A DNA stretch of 64,000 bases, from the NCBI GenBank assembly GCA_018296165.2, contig JACKQL020000088.1, forward strand, positions 1-64,000. The letters are read 5' to 3'. Both the position numbers and the translations under genes were made by a program. This DNA is from Termitomyces sp. T153 (Eukaryota > Basidiomycota > Agaricomycetes > Agaricales > Lyophyllaceae). This document shows, piece by piece, positions 1 through 11,525 of this stretch; positions within the stretch are counted from its first letter, which is position 1; each line of letters begins with the position of its first letter. Below the pieces are notes generated by a model. The model ran no database searches. It was given only the letters and a program-made list of their open reading frames with translations, and was not told where the DNA came from.

Positions 1-1140
1 CACTTGTTCACAAGATGTTTACATATACATGGACTTATATTACTCATATTGTAAGACCATTCTGCAGGATCTTCCATACACAGATTGAACAGTATTAAGA
101 TGATGGAGTCATATGTACAGCTGTTCATTTTCCAATTACAGGCAAACAGGACATGGGATGCATGGGTTAATGAGGAGGAAGCTTCCATACAGGTCAGACA
201 TATACACTTACTCAAATGTGAACCATTTTCATTGTTTTTCTTATGTTGTAGAGGGTTGACATGATGGTATAAATATATCTTTGCACCTTGAGCAGGTACA
301 AATACACTGCTAGACTGCATAGGTGGCTTGGTTAATTTTTTATCAGACACTATCTGCCATGGAATGTCTATAAATCCCAAATCATTGAAAGGGTCAGTTT
401 TTGACTAGTGGAGTGCAGGATGCAAATTGGGAGGCAGAAGAGACTTGCTCTTGCACTTATGGAAAGAACTTATCAGGTCCAAACACCTGGGTGCATTGTG
501 CAGTCCTTCTGGTAATTCCCCTATGTATCACAGGCACATTATTTCATCAAGAAGATTTAGTTCCCTGAACTTTTGCTGTAGTGCCCCACTAGCTTTCTCT
601 TGAATCATGTGCCTGTCAAATCCTCTGACAATAAGGGTTCCATCTGCTGTGGTGCTTTGAGACAGAGCAGCATGGTATGTGTGATGTGATTAACACTTGG
701 ACAGATCTACTGCATCAAATGGTAGTCTTATCTTGGCTTGCATAATCTGTTATAGCATAGTTTACAAGAATTTTGACCTGTGACCTTGATATACAAATTT
801 TCTGATCATTTTATCAACAGCATTCTGGAGACATGGATGTTCAAGAAAGAGGAACAACATTTTTGGGTAAGCCTTCAATCTGCATGGTATGAGGCAGTTT
901 GTTAAACCTTCACAAAAAGTGCATTGTTTCAAGGAACCCACACAGGACTTCCATCCATATACATGACCTTCTTGACCATTTGTGATATATAATTCCATTG
1001 CCAAATTTGTGTTTATTATGACAGGTAGCCCAATGCATAAAAATAACTTACCAGTGATTTGTTTGGTTGTGAATGAAGGAGGTTGTTCCCATATTTCTTT
1101 TTGAATGGATGGTGGAACACATTTTGACTTAGCAACATCT
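1..1140 (-). pseudogene. Decayed Pif1-like helicase with C-terminal Cys-box domain (transposon-type relic)
   Basis: Read on the minus strand from about 1,140 down to the left edge, the frame gives in order a 'LCIGLPVII' segment, 'ITNGQEGHVYGW', the motif V-like 'ITDYASQDKT', the motif VI-like 'HAALSQSTTADGTLIV', then 'FRELNLLDEI' and, near the edge, 'CNWKMNSCTYDS'. This order matches the C-terminal half of superfamily 1B (Pif1-like) helicases that are abundant in basidiomycete genomes, often repeat-associated. The final Cys-containing box resembles the start of a papain-fold protease-like domain; that part is only a resemblance. The frame is broken by a shift near 721, a TAA about 30 bases further on and a TAG near 406, and the motif VI arginine reads Gln. 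From about 400 to base 1 it is open and leaves the window. The N-terminal Walker motifs are not seen, so this is a fragment. Assignment to Helitrons is inference. Confidence 0.6.
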
Positions 1141-2653
1141 CACACAAAATAAAAGTTGACTCAGCTCAATGTACCAAACAACTATAAGGCCACCCCAAGT
1201 TCAACAATAGTACTCTAAAGCCATACATGAATACACATTGTCATACATGAACACCCTCAACAATGATGAAATTGACTTGCCAAAGGAATGGAGGTTACCA
1301 TGCAATTCAGCTGAGCTGGATGACACAATCCATCACTGTAGCAGCAGCTGACTAAGCAACCAACCCAGTGTTTTTGTTAAGTATCTGGTCTCAAATAATG
1401 GAAAGTTAATACATTATAAAATAACCTTTATAAATTTAGCTTATAGTCATGAACATGGACACATTGCAAAGCTGTCTGGATTGAACTTAAAAAAGACAAA
1501 TAGAAACATGGACACATTACAGAGCTGTCCTGAGACAAATAATACAAAATAAGACAAATTGCAATCACATTTCTAGGGGCTAGGAGATATTGTCTGTAGT
1601 TATGCCTAGTCCTGAATAGAACCACCACAAATAAAAAACAGAAAGAAAATGAAAATATTAAAGAATATTAAGAATAACATAACAGATAAATAAAAAAAGA
1701 GAAAAAAAAGCAACTCACAAGTTATGTTGTTCATTAGCCAGTGGTAATTGCTGGAAGGGAGCAAAATTCAAGGACAAGGATACCCAGTCAGAGTAGGTCA
1801 TAAGTCACGTGGTGCTCATTTTCATTCATTCATTAGCCGGTTGCATTAGCCAGTAGTAATAGCCAAAAGGCCATAGCCAGAAGGGAGCAAAAATTGAGGA
1901 CAAGGAAAGGATACCTGGTCAGACAACAATCAGATCAAAATCACGTGCCTAATAATATCACGTGGGAGAAAAAATGGAGGACAAAATTTGGCGGTTGAAG
2001 GAGTAAAGCCTCGGCTACCTCGTAGACCTCGGAACCTTTTCCATGGTCTTGAATTCAGACCATCTTTAATGAAGCAATTTCGAACTAGAAGCTGCCACAT
2101 GGTTCAATACCCAGCTCTCAACATGGTTATTTCTCATTCACTTGTTTGTACCCCGTTAGGTTTCCTCATTGGCACCCTTCAGCCACTACCGCAAGGTATG
2201 TACTTCCTTTGATCTAATTCTGGACACATATAGTTTCTTGTTCAGGTAGTTTCTCTATTTTTTTCTTCATTTCCTAGACTCATTGGGATGATGGCTCATG
2301 TCAGGGTCAGATACATTTTTACATATGTACATAGGTTTCTCTATATGCATATACAACCCATGCTGTCAAAATGATGTGTTATTGTGCTTAATTAGAGATA
2401 ATGCATAACAATACATGTATCTAGTGGCATACATGTCGTCATATACTTCCCAAATAGTTGTGGGCTAGCTTCGGTGTGAGGCATGTCATCAATATTCCAT
2501 GTACGAGGGAATTATCCAATGCTTTTGTGTATGTGTTAATACTAGAGAAGAGTTCGTTGAGCGGACGAAGATGTAAAATACGACATGAGCAAGTTTTTAA
2601 TCAGGGACTCCATAATGCATCACGAGACTGTCCGGGCGGGTTAACAGAAATTA
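1141..2653. other. Gene-free stretch with an imperfect direct repeat and three CACGTG sites
   Basis: No coding region is supported. Two short near-repeats occur. A 'catggacacatt' segment is present near 1,453 and again near 1,507. A longer segment beginning 'ttagccagt' and running into 'gaagggagcaaaa' occurs at about 1,735-1,800 and again at about 1,849-1,920. Three CACGTG motifs lie at 1,806-1,811, 1,942-1,947 and 1,959-1,964, the last two 17 bases apart. CACGTG is the core bound by bHLH factors, but no gene start follows them on the plus strand that I can support, and the metacaspase downstream points towards them with its 3' end. CpG content rises from about 1,950 rightwards, marking the edge of the repeat block. 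Confidence 0.5.
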
Positions 2654-4629
2654 TCAAAGGTAACTGAACCAGCGTACGATGGGATGATGACTTGAGATCT
2701 ATTTAAGTTGTTAATTTATTGTGTGATCAAGTAACAATTTCTAAAAAACGAACGAACCTGGGGATCTTGAAAGTTATCCATCTCTGGTTTGAATTCTGGA
2801 GGGAAGTCCCGGGAGGGGAGGCCCCTAGCCACTCGCTTCTTATTGAGTTCCCTCACTTGTTTTCGGATCCTTCGCCCGCTATCATGTAGTCGCAAGTACA
2901 TGTCATGAAGACAATGGCTAGAATGAATGAAAGATTAGATACAAGCAACCTGTGCCGTGAGAAGATATAGCACCTGATATCGCGAAGAAGGTGGTGTATT
3001 TGAGGATGCGGGTCAGATCCTGGGAGGGATTTGAGTTTCTGTAGGACAGTATTCGACAATGAGGCGTACTCAAGATCTTCACCAGAGCCTATCGAATATA
3101 TTCAGTTGTACTCGAGATTGACACGTTAATTGAGGAAATATTACGTACCGCAGTCATAGATGAACCATCAGCAGCCTCCCATGATAGCTGTTCGTCTTTG
3201 CATGCTGCAAGCGATATCTATTTGGCAATGACATGAAGTTACATTGACTACAAGAATAGAAGCCGACGTACTACATTGGCGTGTTTGGGCACCTCTGGAT
3301 GACACCATCCGTTACATGCCCACATCGAATCAGGAGAGTCACACTGCTCGATGGGTGACGAGAATGTACCATACCGGGATTCAAGTTCCGGCTTTATTGT
3401 CACTGATCGTGTCCTCCGATTGTCGATGGTTTTGCAGTGACAAGATGTGAATGGAATTGGCGCAGCCGAATTATGTCGCTCTCTATGCCTCAGTTTGTTT
3501 TGATAGAGGGACTGTGGAAAAACTACAGAGTAGTGTAAGATTAATCGCGAGCATGAAAGAGACAAAGAAGGCCTAACCGAGAGTCTGGCGTCGAACTGAA
3601 ACGGATCAGGCAGGAGGAGCGGAAGGTATACTGAGGACATACCATTATCATTCAGTCTAGAATCAGACTTTCGTTTCCCCTTAGACACCCATGGAACATA
3701 GACCTGATTACATTCAATATGCTGCAAATCTGAAATTTGGTTGAACAACATCCAAGACAAGGGCTTGTCCTAATACCTAGCAGCGATGCAGAATGACATG
3801 AGTCAAATACCGCCTTCAAATGTAGAATATTCTCAGAGGTGGACTTCACGAAGGAAGAAAATCCGCACCACAAGGTTACTTCCGACGGGCAAGGGATCCA
3901 CTAGATACCGCCGAAGCTCCTTTGAGCTGAGATGAGAACCTAAGGCAGATGAAAAGATGCAGCCTTGCTCACATTATCTCTGATCAAATTCGACTCTCCA
4001 TCACTAGGTATTATGCCTAGAACATCATATCTCAGCCATGAAAATAGTGAAATTTTCTGAAGGGACAACATTCATCTAAGCCGTCTCCCTCCTCATTCAA
4101 GTCCTCACTCTCGACTTGAGTCGTATGTCCAGCGTCTGGACAAGTATGTGATCACTGACTGATAACAACGAAAAGAACACACATACAATGGAAAAAGAAT
4201 CGATCGCCTGCCTGCGCACCATTTACCAAATTATTCATAGCACAAATCTATACCAATGCATTCTTAAGTCATCCGGAGATTAAGAAGACATTCCATACCA
4301 GATTGTCTCTGGTAGGTTGGGTCTGAAGAGGGTTATCTGTATCCACGAGGACCACAATATCCTCCGGCAGATATTCGTAGCAGTCTGACATACTTAGTCA
4401 TCAGAACTGAAATCTTGTTAGATTGATATAGTTGCTTACCCATTAGCAGCTGTCTCATCGCAAAAACGTCGTTGTGTGGGCCATTAAGGGCATTGGCACT
4501 ATCTCCCGCTGCCTCTTCGTCACGTGTGTACTCCACTCCAACGAGTAGAGCACGCCTCAACGGTGGGCGCACCAGGGTCTCGAGCGAATACTCAGGCCTG
4601 CACCCAGATTGATTCCCTATGATCGCCAT
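2654..4629 (-). CDS. Type I metacaspase (caspase-like cysteine protease), 14 exons, 427 aa
   Basis: Metacaspases are Cys-His proteases that cut after Arg or Lys and act in fungal stress responses, protein-aggregate handling and cell death. My exon model (high to low coordinates) is 4629-4440, 4384-4299, 4247-4187, 4135-4070, 4016-3973, 3919-3869, 3813-3777, 3729-3643, 3595-3578, 3522-3272, 3217-3145, 3088-2974, 2917-2758 and 2698-2654, with TGA at 2656-2654. It totals 1,284 nt without an internal stop. The p20 fold starts around residue 26 ('RRALLVGVEY', then 'LNGPHNDV'). The catalytic His is in 'HYAGHTTQ' (about residue 116) and the catalytic Cys in 'FDSCHSASLL' (about 172). The C-terminal region has 'CDSPDSMWACNGW', 'AACKDEQLSWEA' and 'DNFQDPQ', as in basidiomycete homologues. 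The protein begins just before the catalytic domain, so the Pro-rich/zinc-finger prodomain of classical type I enzymes is absent or lies upstream unseen. Exon 9 is only 18 nt. The junction near 3,145 could instead use the GT at 3,148, but only the GTAATA donor keeps the frame. Confidence 0.87.
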
Positions 4630-5219
4630 AGATTGGGTCGTCAAGTCCGTGAATATTCGCGCGTAAGATTAAATTGCGCCTGCGCAATATTAAGGAAGGA
4701 AGAAGGGAAAGTGATTTGTATGAGCGTCGTCCAGGTGATTGTAGTTCAGGTCGCCGATGGCGATATATAAGGCTGATACCCCTTGAAACCCTGAATTCAA
4801 CACATCAAAGGAATTTACGGGGGCAACATGCACAGCCACTTCCCCCAATTTGTTCATTTGTTCCCACTACCCTTACCCCGGGTCACACATTGTTAAGACC
4901 TGGGGGTAGGAAAAAAGTCTGGGGTGCAAGGTAGCGGGTCCAAGAGTCTTGAACAGATGAAAAGTTTGAACATAAAGCATGATAGTTAATAGAACAATGT
5001 TAACAATTACACCTAAGCAGCCATTACCACAAATAGCAAAGGACACTCGAAGTAAGGGGAGCTTGCTCCACTTAGAAGATATACTGTCCTAAACCTTAAC
5101 AAAACATTAACCCAAACCACTAACAAACTTAACAAAACTTAACTGCTAACCTTAACAACCCTAGCCAGCTAACCAGCTAACCGGTGGGAGCAGTAGACAG
5201 GTCTTTCTCATAGTATGTA

Positions 5220-5480
5220 TTATCTTTGACTTACAATGTTTTAGTTCTTTTGTCGGTGTGGTGGTTATTGTAGAACCTTTGTGACATTATGTATACACAA
5301 GGTTATTGGTTCAATTCTTCCTACGTGCATTTTTATTTCCTAGGTAATACATCACCATCCTTGATGCATTACTGATATGTGGAATATCCACTAGAGAGAA
5401 AAATGCATTATGCACCATGTGTAATCAGACAGGATAATGCATCGTGATGCCTGCATCTAGTGTAGCAGTCAAGAGAGTTG
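5220..5480 (+). repeat. tRNA-derived SINE-like repeat, copy 1
   Basis: The segment contains 'ggttcaattct' at about 5,310, which fits the RNA polymerase III B-box consensus GWT-CRA-NNC, about 60 bases downstream of a T/G-rich head ('tcggtgtggtggttattg'). It is followed by a tail rich in ATGCATTA-type words (5,340-5,460). The same head-plus-tail arrangement recurs at 35,620-35,830 and, inverted, at 35,325-35,400. The A box is poor in this copy. Calling it a SINE is inference; it may be a decayed tRNA-related repeat of another kind. Confidence 0.4.
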
Positions 5481-5566
5481 CCTGTGCCTAGAGAATTTAG
5501 AAAGAATTATGTTGGGAGAGTTTATTGAATGACTAATAATTGTGTCACTTACTCTTAAGCCATGGT

Positions 5567-5590
5567 CAACAACAACAACAACAACAACAA
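5567..5590 (+). repeat. (CAA)8 microsatellite
   Basis: Eight consecutive CAA units followed by a degenerate 'taagaataag' run. A simple sequence repeat with no associated gene. Confidence 0.95.
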
Positions 5591-5771
5591 TAAGAATAAG
5601 AACATCTACAAAATAGTCAAGCATATGTTTTCAAGTACACATATCTGTAATGTTTGTCACCTCAGTCAAGCTTACAGTCATGCTAAGTAAACTTGACCAG
5701 TCCATGTTGCTGGTAGGACTCATAGTGAATGATAAGAAAATTACTAATTACCTAAGGTAATCAGTGGTGAT

Positions 5772-6211
5772 TGTAAGGGTGACCTCTGGAGGCTGTGGCT
5801 CAATCACACAGCTGGTAAAGGGAAATCCAAAGTCTATTCAGTACTGTACAGTGTCTACTGAGATAACTATTCACTTGGCAAAGGAAAATCCAAAGAGAAC
5901 AAGTCTGGGGATTCCCTAGGCCAGGTGTGATGCTTCAGAGGCTTCAGAAGCATGAGAAACAACTGTACAGTATGACAGAGAAAAAAGACAAAAGTGATGT
6001 GTCAGCAATTGGTCAGCAGTTACATAAGCTGGTGGCAGTGTCAAAGGGGCCACACTTGTCTGAATTATTGACAGAAAACCAGTGCAGCCTGAGGGCTGAA
6101 ACTAGAACCAATAGATAGGGAAAAGGAAGGAGAATAAAGGAAAACTATAGGGGGGAAATCTGACAAGAACTGGAGAAGGAGAAGGGGAAACAAGTGGGAT
6201 GTCCCCTGACA
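5772..6211 (-). repeat. 3' LTR of chromovirus A1 (440 bp)
   Basis: On the plus strand it begins TGTAAGGG and ends CCCTGACA, so on the element's own strand it reads TGTCA...TTACA. It aligns along its length with the split LTR at 11,642-11,832 plus 13,086-13,333. At 5,780-5,781 it has TG where the partner has CA (11,650-11,651). An ancestral CG that decayed independently on opposite strands explains this. Confidence 0.93.
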
Positions 6212-6224
6212 TCATCCCCCCTCT
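6212..6224 (-). other. Polypurine tract of chromovirus A1
   Basis: Directly inside the 3' LTR the element strand reads 'agaggggggatga'. This is the purine run from which plus-strand DNA synthesis starts in LTR retrotransposons, and its position against the LTR edge supports the boundary at 6,211/6,212. Confidence 0.75.
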
Positions 6225-6328
6225 AGGATGCAGCACCTTGATGCACTGGGTAGAAGAAGTCACAAATTGCCTGGTCAGCTGGTGAAATAGGGTAGATGCC
6301 CCAAATAGCTTTTGGGGCATTGGGATGC

Positions 6329-7500
6329 CTATGGTAGAAGTCCCAGAAAGCCTGATGCATGAACATTAGCCTGTAGTTCCCAAGAGATGTTCTTGATGCC
6401 ATATCCCTTCCATTTCACCTTGAACTGCAACTTCCCTTGGAATACCCTGCTGTCCAAGATTTCCTCCACCTCATACTCCTCCTCATCATTGACCAGGACT
6501 GGTGGTGGGGGTGGCTTAGAGCAATGGCCTGGGATTGGATCCTCTAGAGCTGGAAATAACTTGACCACATTGAAGACTGGGTGCAGTTGGCAGAGGCCTG
6601 CTGGAAGTTTCAGTCAGTATGCCAAAGGCCCTACCTTCTTCTCCACTGTGAAGGGGCCAAGATGACAATGTGACAGCTTCTGGGATGGCCTTGTTGTCTT
6701 AATGTCTGAGCTATCCAAGTACACACAGTCCCTGGGCTTGTAAACTGGGGCAGGTGTCCATCTGCAATCATAGTACTGTGCCATGTCTTCCTTGGCCTTC
6801 ACCAGTGCAGCTTTTGCCTCCTCCTATGCCTTCCTCATCTGATCCACAAACTCATTGACAGAGTCAATCTCTGAGGGGTGTGCCCAAGGTTCAAATCCCA
6901 TGTGAGGGTGCCTGCCAGTGTCCAGGAAGAATGGAGTCATCTGCATGGAAGAGTGAATGTGGTTGTTGTATTGGAATTCTGTGTCTGGCAGCAGCTCATC
7001 CCAGTCATCCTGCCTCTCATTACAAAACAGGTGGAGATACTGTTCCAGTTCCTGGTTAACATGTTCTGTCTGCCCATCTGACTGAGGGTGATAGGCCATG
7101 GCAGTATGGAGCTTCATGCCTAGCAGGCAATACAGTTCTCAAGTGAATTCTGCCACAAATTGGGGGCCCCAGTCTGAGACATACCCATCTGCCATGAAGT
7201 TTCCAGACATTTTTCTGGTACAGGCTGGCTGCTCCCAAGGCAGAGCATGTGGTGTGGGTAGGTATGAAGTGAGCTTATTTGCCATAGAGGTCCACCACTA
7301 CTATCACAGCATCATACTCATGAGCATCTGGGAGTTCCACAATGAAATCCACTGATGCAACACTCTAGTAAGCAGTTGGAATAAGGAGTGGGTGGAGCTG
7401 GCCCATGGGTGCTTGGCAGTGAGGCTCAGTGCAGAGACAGAGGTCGCAGGTGCTAGTGTAGGTGCCCACATATTGGGCGATCTGTGGCCATCAATAGTTC
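6329..7500 (-). pseudogene. Integrase and chromodomain of chromovirus A1 (broken)
   Basis: Integrase inserts the cDNA copy into chromosomal DNA; the chromodomain steers chromoviruses to heterochromatin. On the minus strand the zinc-binding His/Cys region straddles 7,500 ('HHDSWVAGHSG' before it, 'TSTCDLC' after it). The catalytic core shows 'VDFIVELPDAHEYD', 'WGPQFVAEF' and 'QTEHVNQELEQYL', corresponding to the D,D-35-E residues. Near the end 'EYEVEEILDSRVF' followed by 'FKVKWKGYG' is a chromodomain (about 6,380-6,480). Defects are a TAG at 7,502-7,500, a nearby TGA where a Trp is expected, a stop in the core and a frameshift around 7,190. The frame continues in a different register from 7,117 downwards. 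Confidence 0.85.
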
Positions 7501-7502
7501 TA

Positions 7503-9275
7503 GGATACCAGCTCCAGCATCTTCCACCTTCCAGAATGTCCAGCTACCCAAGAGTCATGATGTTGTTCTACAATGTGCTGGCAAAGTTCTGGAATGTTAG
7601 GCACATAAATGCATCCTCTGAAGGTCAAAAGCCCATCCTGAAGACCCCAATCATCAGCATGCACTGACTTAACTCCACTTGCCCATTGAGCTTGTAGGGC
7701 CTGTGCAGCCTGGGCAACTGCATCCTCCTGTGCACCCTGCCAGTTCCCTCTTAGAATGTCCCTAAGGATGTCTGCCTTGAGGAGGACAATGTTCTTGTTA
7801 TCTCCTGCTCCTGTGCTATGGTCAGCCTGCCTGGACAATGGGTCTGGTTTGCCCATGCTCTGTCCTGGTTTGTAGTGCAGTGAGAGATCAAAGTTGGCTA
7901 GATATGGAGACCACTGAGCTTGATGTTGATTGAGGTTCTTAGCAGAACAGAAGTACTCCAGGTTCTTGTGGTCTGTCCAGACTTCAAACTTATGCCATGC
8001 ACCCTCAAGAAAATACTGCCATTCTTCAAAGGACCAAATAATTGCCAGCATCTCCTTGTCATGGATCTTGTAGTTCTGTTCCACCCCATTAAGGCTTTTG
8101 GAGTAGAAGGCTACTGGATGCCATTTGCCATCCTCTTTTGACTGCTGGGAGAGGACTGCCCCTGTAGCAAAGTCTGAGCTATCTGCTTCCACATGGAATG
8201 GAGAGTCATCATCAGGGAACAGGAAGACTGGCTTTGAGGTCACAGCTTGCTTGAGAGTGTCAAAGGCAGCTTGCTGTGGGGACTCCCACCACCATGCAGT
8301 ATCCTTAACTGTGAGGTTGAAGAGGGGACATGCATGGTGGGAGAAATCCTGTATGAACCTCCAATAGAAATTGACAAACCCAAGAAAGGCCTGAACTTCC
8401 TTCTTGTTCCTTGGCTCCAGCCATTCTGCTACACCTTCCACTTTAATGGGGTCCATCCCAGCCATTCCATGTGAAATGATCAAACCCAGGTACTCCACTT
8501 TAGTCTGTTCAAATTTACACTTCTCAGGCTTTAAATAGAGCTGGTGTTGGCAGAGGCATTCCAAGACAATGCACATGACCTGGCAATGCTCCTCCAGAGT
8601 TTTTGTGTAGATGAGGATATCATCAAGATACACACAAACAACACCTTCCACAATTAGATCATGGAAAATGTCATTCATCATAGTCTGGAAGGTGGCTGGG
8701 CTATTGGTGAGACCAAAGAACATTACCAGAGGTTCAAAGAGTTTGCAATTAGTTTGGAATGCTGCCTTCCACTCATCCCCTTCTTTGATGCATACACTGT
8801 TGTAGCCCCAGCTGATGTCCAACTTTGTGAAGTAGCATGCACCTCAAAGGTTGTTGACAAGTTCTGAGATGAGTGGCAAAGGATAGTGGTTCTTTACTGT
8901 CATCACATTCAGGACATGATAATCCTGAACCAGACAAAGAGACCCATCCTTCTTCTTAATAAAAAAGACTAGGGAGGCCATTGGAGACTTGGAGGGTTGT
9001 ATTTGTCCTGAGCTGAGATTCTCCTGCAGGAAAGTGTCCAGCTCATACTGCTCACAGGGCACAAGTGGATAGACCTTGCAACTGGAGGGCTCCACATCTG
9101 GTATCAGCTCAATTGCATGATCCCACTGCTTGTGCTCCAGAAGTGAATCAAAGGAGGCCTTGGAGAATATATTCTCAAAGTCATGGAGGTGATTGGGAAC
9201 AGCACTACAGAAAGGCTTGGGCTGTGAGTTTGCTGCAAATGCCTTAGCCAGATGCTGAGAAGTAGTCTGACTAGC
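7503..9275 (-). pseudogene. Reverse transcriptase and RNase H of chromovirus A1
   Basis: One register runs from 9,275 to 7,503 with a single in-frame TGA at 8,846-8,844. It carries 'SPMASLVFFIKKKDGSLC', 'YPLPLISELVNN', 'FFGLTNSPATFQTMMND' and the polymerase active site 'VCVYLDDIL', then the thumb ('VNFYWRFIQDFSHHACPLF'). RNase H follows with 'FHVEADSSDFATGAVLSQ' and 'EVWTDHKNLEYF', then 'PDPLSRQADHS'. Many positions that are Arg in related elements are Cys, His or Gln here, and the TGA sits at such a position. The polymerase active-site Asp pair is intact. Confidence 0.9.
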
Positions 9276-10206
9276 TCAAATCTCTACTACTGCAGGAGGG
9301 GCGCAGAGGGTTGTAGCATAGATCTGATCACCCACCTCTATAGTTTCATCTGGGAACTCTGCATCTGGAGTATGGGTCCATTCTCCTTCACCTTCCTCTT
9401 CCTCTGGAGATTCACACCCAACACCTTGGACATCCTTGTAGAGGGCCTCTCTATGAGGGAATGCCAGAGGGGGGGGACTCAGGAGGTCAAGATCAGCATA
9501 AGGGAGATGCCCAGCATGACAGGCATGCACAGCAGCATGCTCATGAACCTTGGCTCTCTGCTCCTTACAGGCTTCTTCTGCACAGGTAATGCAGTGACAT
9601 GGGCAATGACTCATCTTCACCTCACCCTTAGTCCAGTCAATCTCTGGGTTGTGTTCATGTAGCCAGGTGAACCCCAAGATCATGTCTTGTTTTCCCAAAC
9701 TAGTGACAGCAAAAACAGCTTGTTCTGAGTGGTCTTGGTAGCAGAGGACCAGGTCCACCATGGAGCAAATAGAGCCAGCTTCATTGAGTGTGCCATCAAC
9801 ATTGTATACAGGGATAGGATGGGAAAGGGAGCAAGTGGTAAGGTGGTGTTGTTGCACATAGTCAGTGTTGAGGAAGAGGCCTGTTGTGCCACTGTCAAGG
9901 AGGGCAACCACACTTTGGATCTGCTGGGTGTCTGTCATCTCAATTCCCACCTGTAGCTTCAGGGAGTCGGTAGAAGGGGTGGAAGCAACAACATAATGAT
10001 GGAGGAGGCAGTGTTCCCATGCAGGGACAAAGGTGTGGGCTAGGGGGTGTGTTTCCAGCTGAGACTTTAGCTGGAGAGAGTGTTTGTACATCTGAGGAGG
10101 GGCTTATCATTTTAGGCATAGTATCAACAATGGCAACAGATATATCTGATTCTATGGACAGAGGGGTGAAACAATTAGTACTGGGCAATGGGGGCATACT
10201 GGTCAT
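9276..10206 (-). pseudogene. Aspartic protease region of chromovirus A1
   Basis: The retroviral-type aspartic protease signature is 'VALLDSGTTGLFLN' (about 9,880-9,920), followed by 'HPIPVYNVDGTLNEAG' and 'KQDMILGFTWLHEHNPEID', a well-known arrangement in basidiomycete chromoviruses. The frame ends at TGA 9,278-9,276, a position where relatives have Arg, and then continues in the same register into reverse transcriptase. Its N-terminal linker (9,940-10,206) lies in another register, so a frameshift separates it from the CCHC region. Confidence 0.88.
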
Positions 10207-10217
10207 CTGTTGCTCTT

Positions 10218-11525
10218 TTAAAAATCCTCAGACTCTGGAGGAACCTCCTCTAATACATTGGCCACTTCATCAGAATGGACAGCTATAGGTGCATCTGGAG
10301 AGGGGGTTCCTATGGCATCTGGGGCTGCAAGGAGTTGGATGAGCAGCTCTTCTTGCTCTGATGCCAACAAGTAGCAGACTTCTAGCTCTTGAGAACAGTA
10401 GTGGGCAAAATGACCTGCCTTGCCACAGTGTTGACACAGCAAAGGAGTAGAGGACAGCTGTTGGGAAGCATCAACATCCATTGGGACTCCTTGGAGTAGT
10501 GAGCACAGGGGAGCAGCATGAAGCATGAAGGAAGGAGCTGCACCTGGTCATAGAGATGCTAATGCAGGTGCAGAAGAGGGAGCTTGGAGGGTGAACCCTT
10601 CACAAGAAAAAGAGAAGGTTGAGGGTTGCGTCTGCCACAACTCACATTGCAGTTTCATGAGCTGCCACTGCTCACAAGCCACCTTGTACCAGGTATCAAC
10701 ATGCTCATCATCTGGGTGCCTCTCTGCCATGCTGTCAATACAATCCCTGAGAGAGGGGTGGAGTCCATCATGGAAGGTTAGGCAGAGTTGTAGACCATCT
10801 GGATATCCAGCCTGTTCAACTAAGGCATGAAAAGAGTCAATGTACTCATCAAGTGACCACTTTCCTTGACCATACTGAGTTTGGTCTTGAAGGGAAAGAG
10901 CTGCAGTTTTGGTGGGGTCAAGAGGGAAGAACTCCCCTTGGAACTCCTTCTCAAACTCCATCCAGCCAGAGAAACTCTCAACTCCTCCTGGGCATTGGAA
11001 GATACACAGTGCATAGGTTGAGGCTTGATCAGCCTTCATGTAGGAGAGAACCCAGGCAATTTTCAAGGCATCTGAGGTAAAGGCTTCACTGCTCAGCTGG
11101 ATATAGGTGATACAGGACTGGAGGAAATGTTCTCCAACCTTACAATCTCCATCATATACATCAGGGAGTGCAGAACAAGGGAGTTTGGAACAAGGAGCTG
11201 AGAGGCCTAAGCCTGATGCAGATACAAACTGTTCTGCAGCAGCTGGAGCCAAAAAGCCTGAGCTAGGTGCAGACACAAACCATTCTGCATCTGCTGGGGG
11301 CATTGGAGGTGTGGTAGGAGCAAGGGGGAGATGTTCCAGAAGGGCTTGGAGAGAAAGGGACACTGCTTCAGTAGTTTGATGGAGTCCAGTGAGTTCAGCC
11401 ATGTAGGAAGTAAGGGAGGCTTGGGTAAGTTGAACCTGTGTCTCCAGGGACAGCAAATGACCCCAGGCATTGTCCTGGGGGCTTTAAGTGTTAGGGGGAG
11501 GTGCTGGAGGGGTTGGCTGGGTCAT
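10218..11525 (-). pseudogene. Gag with CCHC zinc knuckle, chromovirus A1
   Basis: Gag forms the virus-like particle that packages the element's RNA. The start codon is probably the ATG at 11,525-11,523 ('MTQPTPPAPPP'), soon followed by a TAA. The main frame shows a gag core with 'ALKIAWVLSYMKADQAS' and 'WMEFEKEFQGEFFPLDPT'. A TGA at 10,550-10,548 interrupts it, and the same register resumes with the nucleic-acid-binding knuckle 'CQHCGKAGHFAHYC'. A TAA at 10,220-10,218 ends this register before the protease. Confidence 0.88.

Larger units (their letters stand above)
4630..5771. other. Intergenic region passing into repeat DNA
   Basis: From 4,630 to about 4,930 the CpG content is gene-like. 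It includes a plus-strand 'gatatataagg' at about 4,759-4,769 that looks like a TATA box, but no plausible coding frame follows. From about 4,930 CpG disappears. At 5,080-5,190 there is AC-rich DNA built of 'cttaacaaaac'-like words. An inverted, related stretch ('gttaggttggttagtg') lies near 35,490, so both belong to one repeat family. A SINE-like body and TGCATTA-rich tail follow at 5,220-5,480 (listed separately). I see no gene here. Confidence 0.5.

Noticed and set aside
1988..2212. Open frame of 74 codons on the plus strand
   Set aside because: It begins at a non-ATG codon, has no family resemblance and is not continued by plausible introns.
3244..3450. Open frame on the plus strand inside the metacaspase
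   Set aside because: It is the antisense of metacaspase exon 10, which has clear family sequence on the minus strand.
6387..8867. Many plus-strand open frames across chromovirus A1
   Set aside because: They are antisense to the reverse transcriptase and integrase frames and have no independent support.
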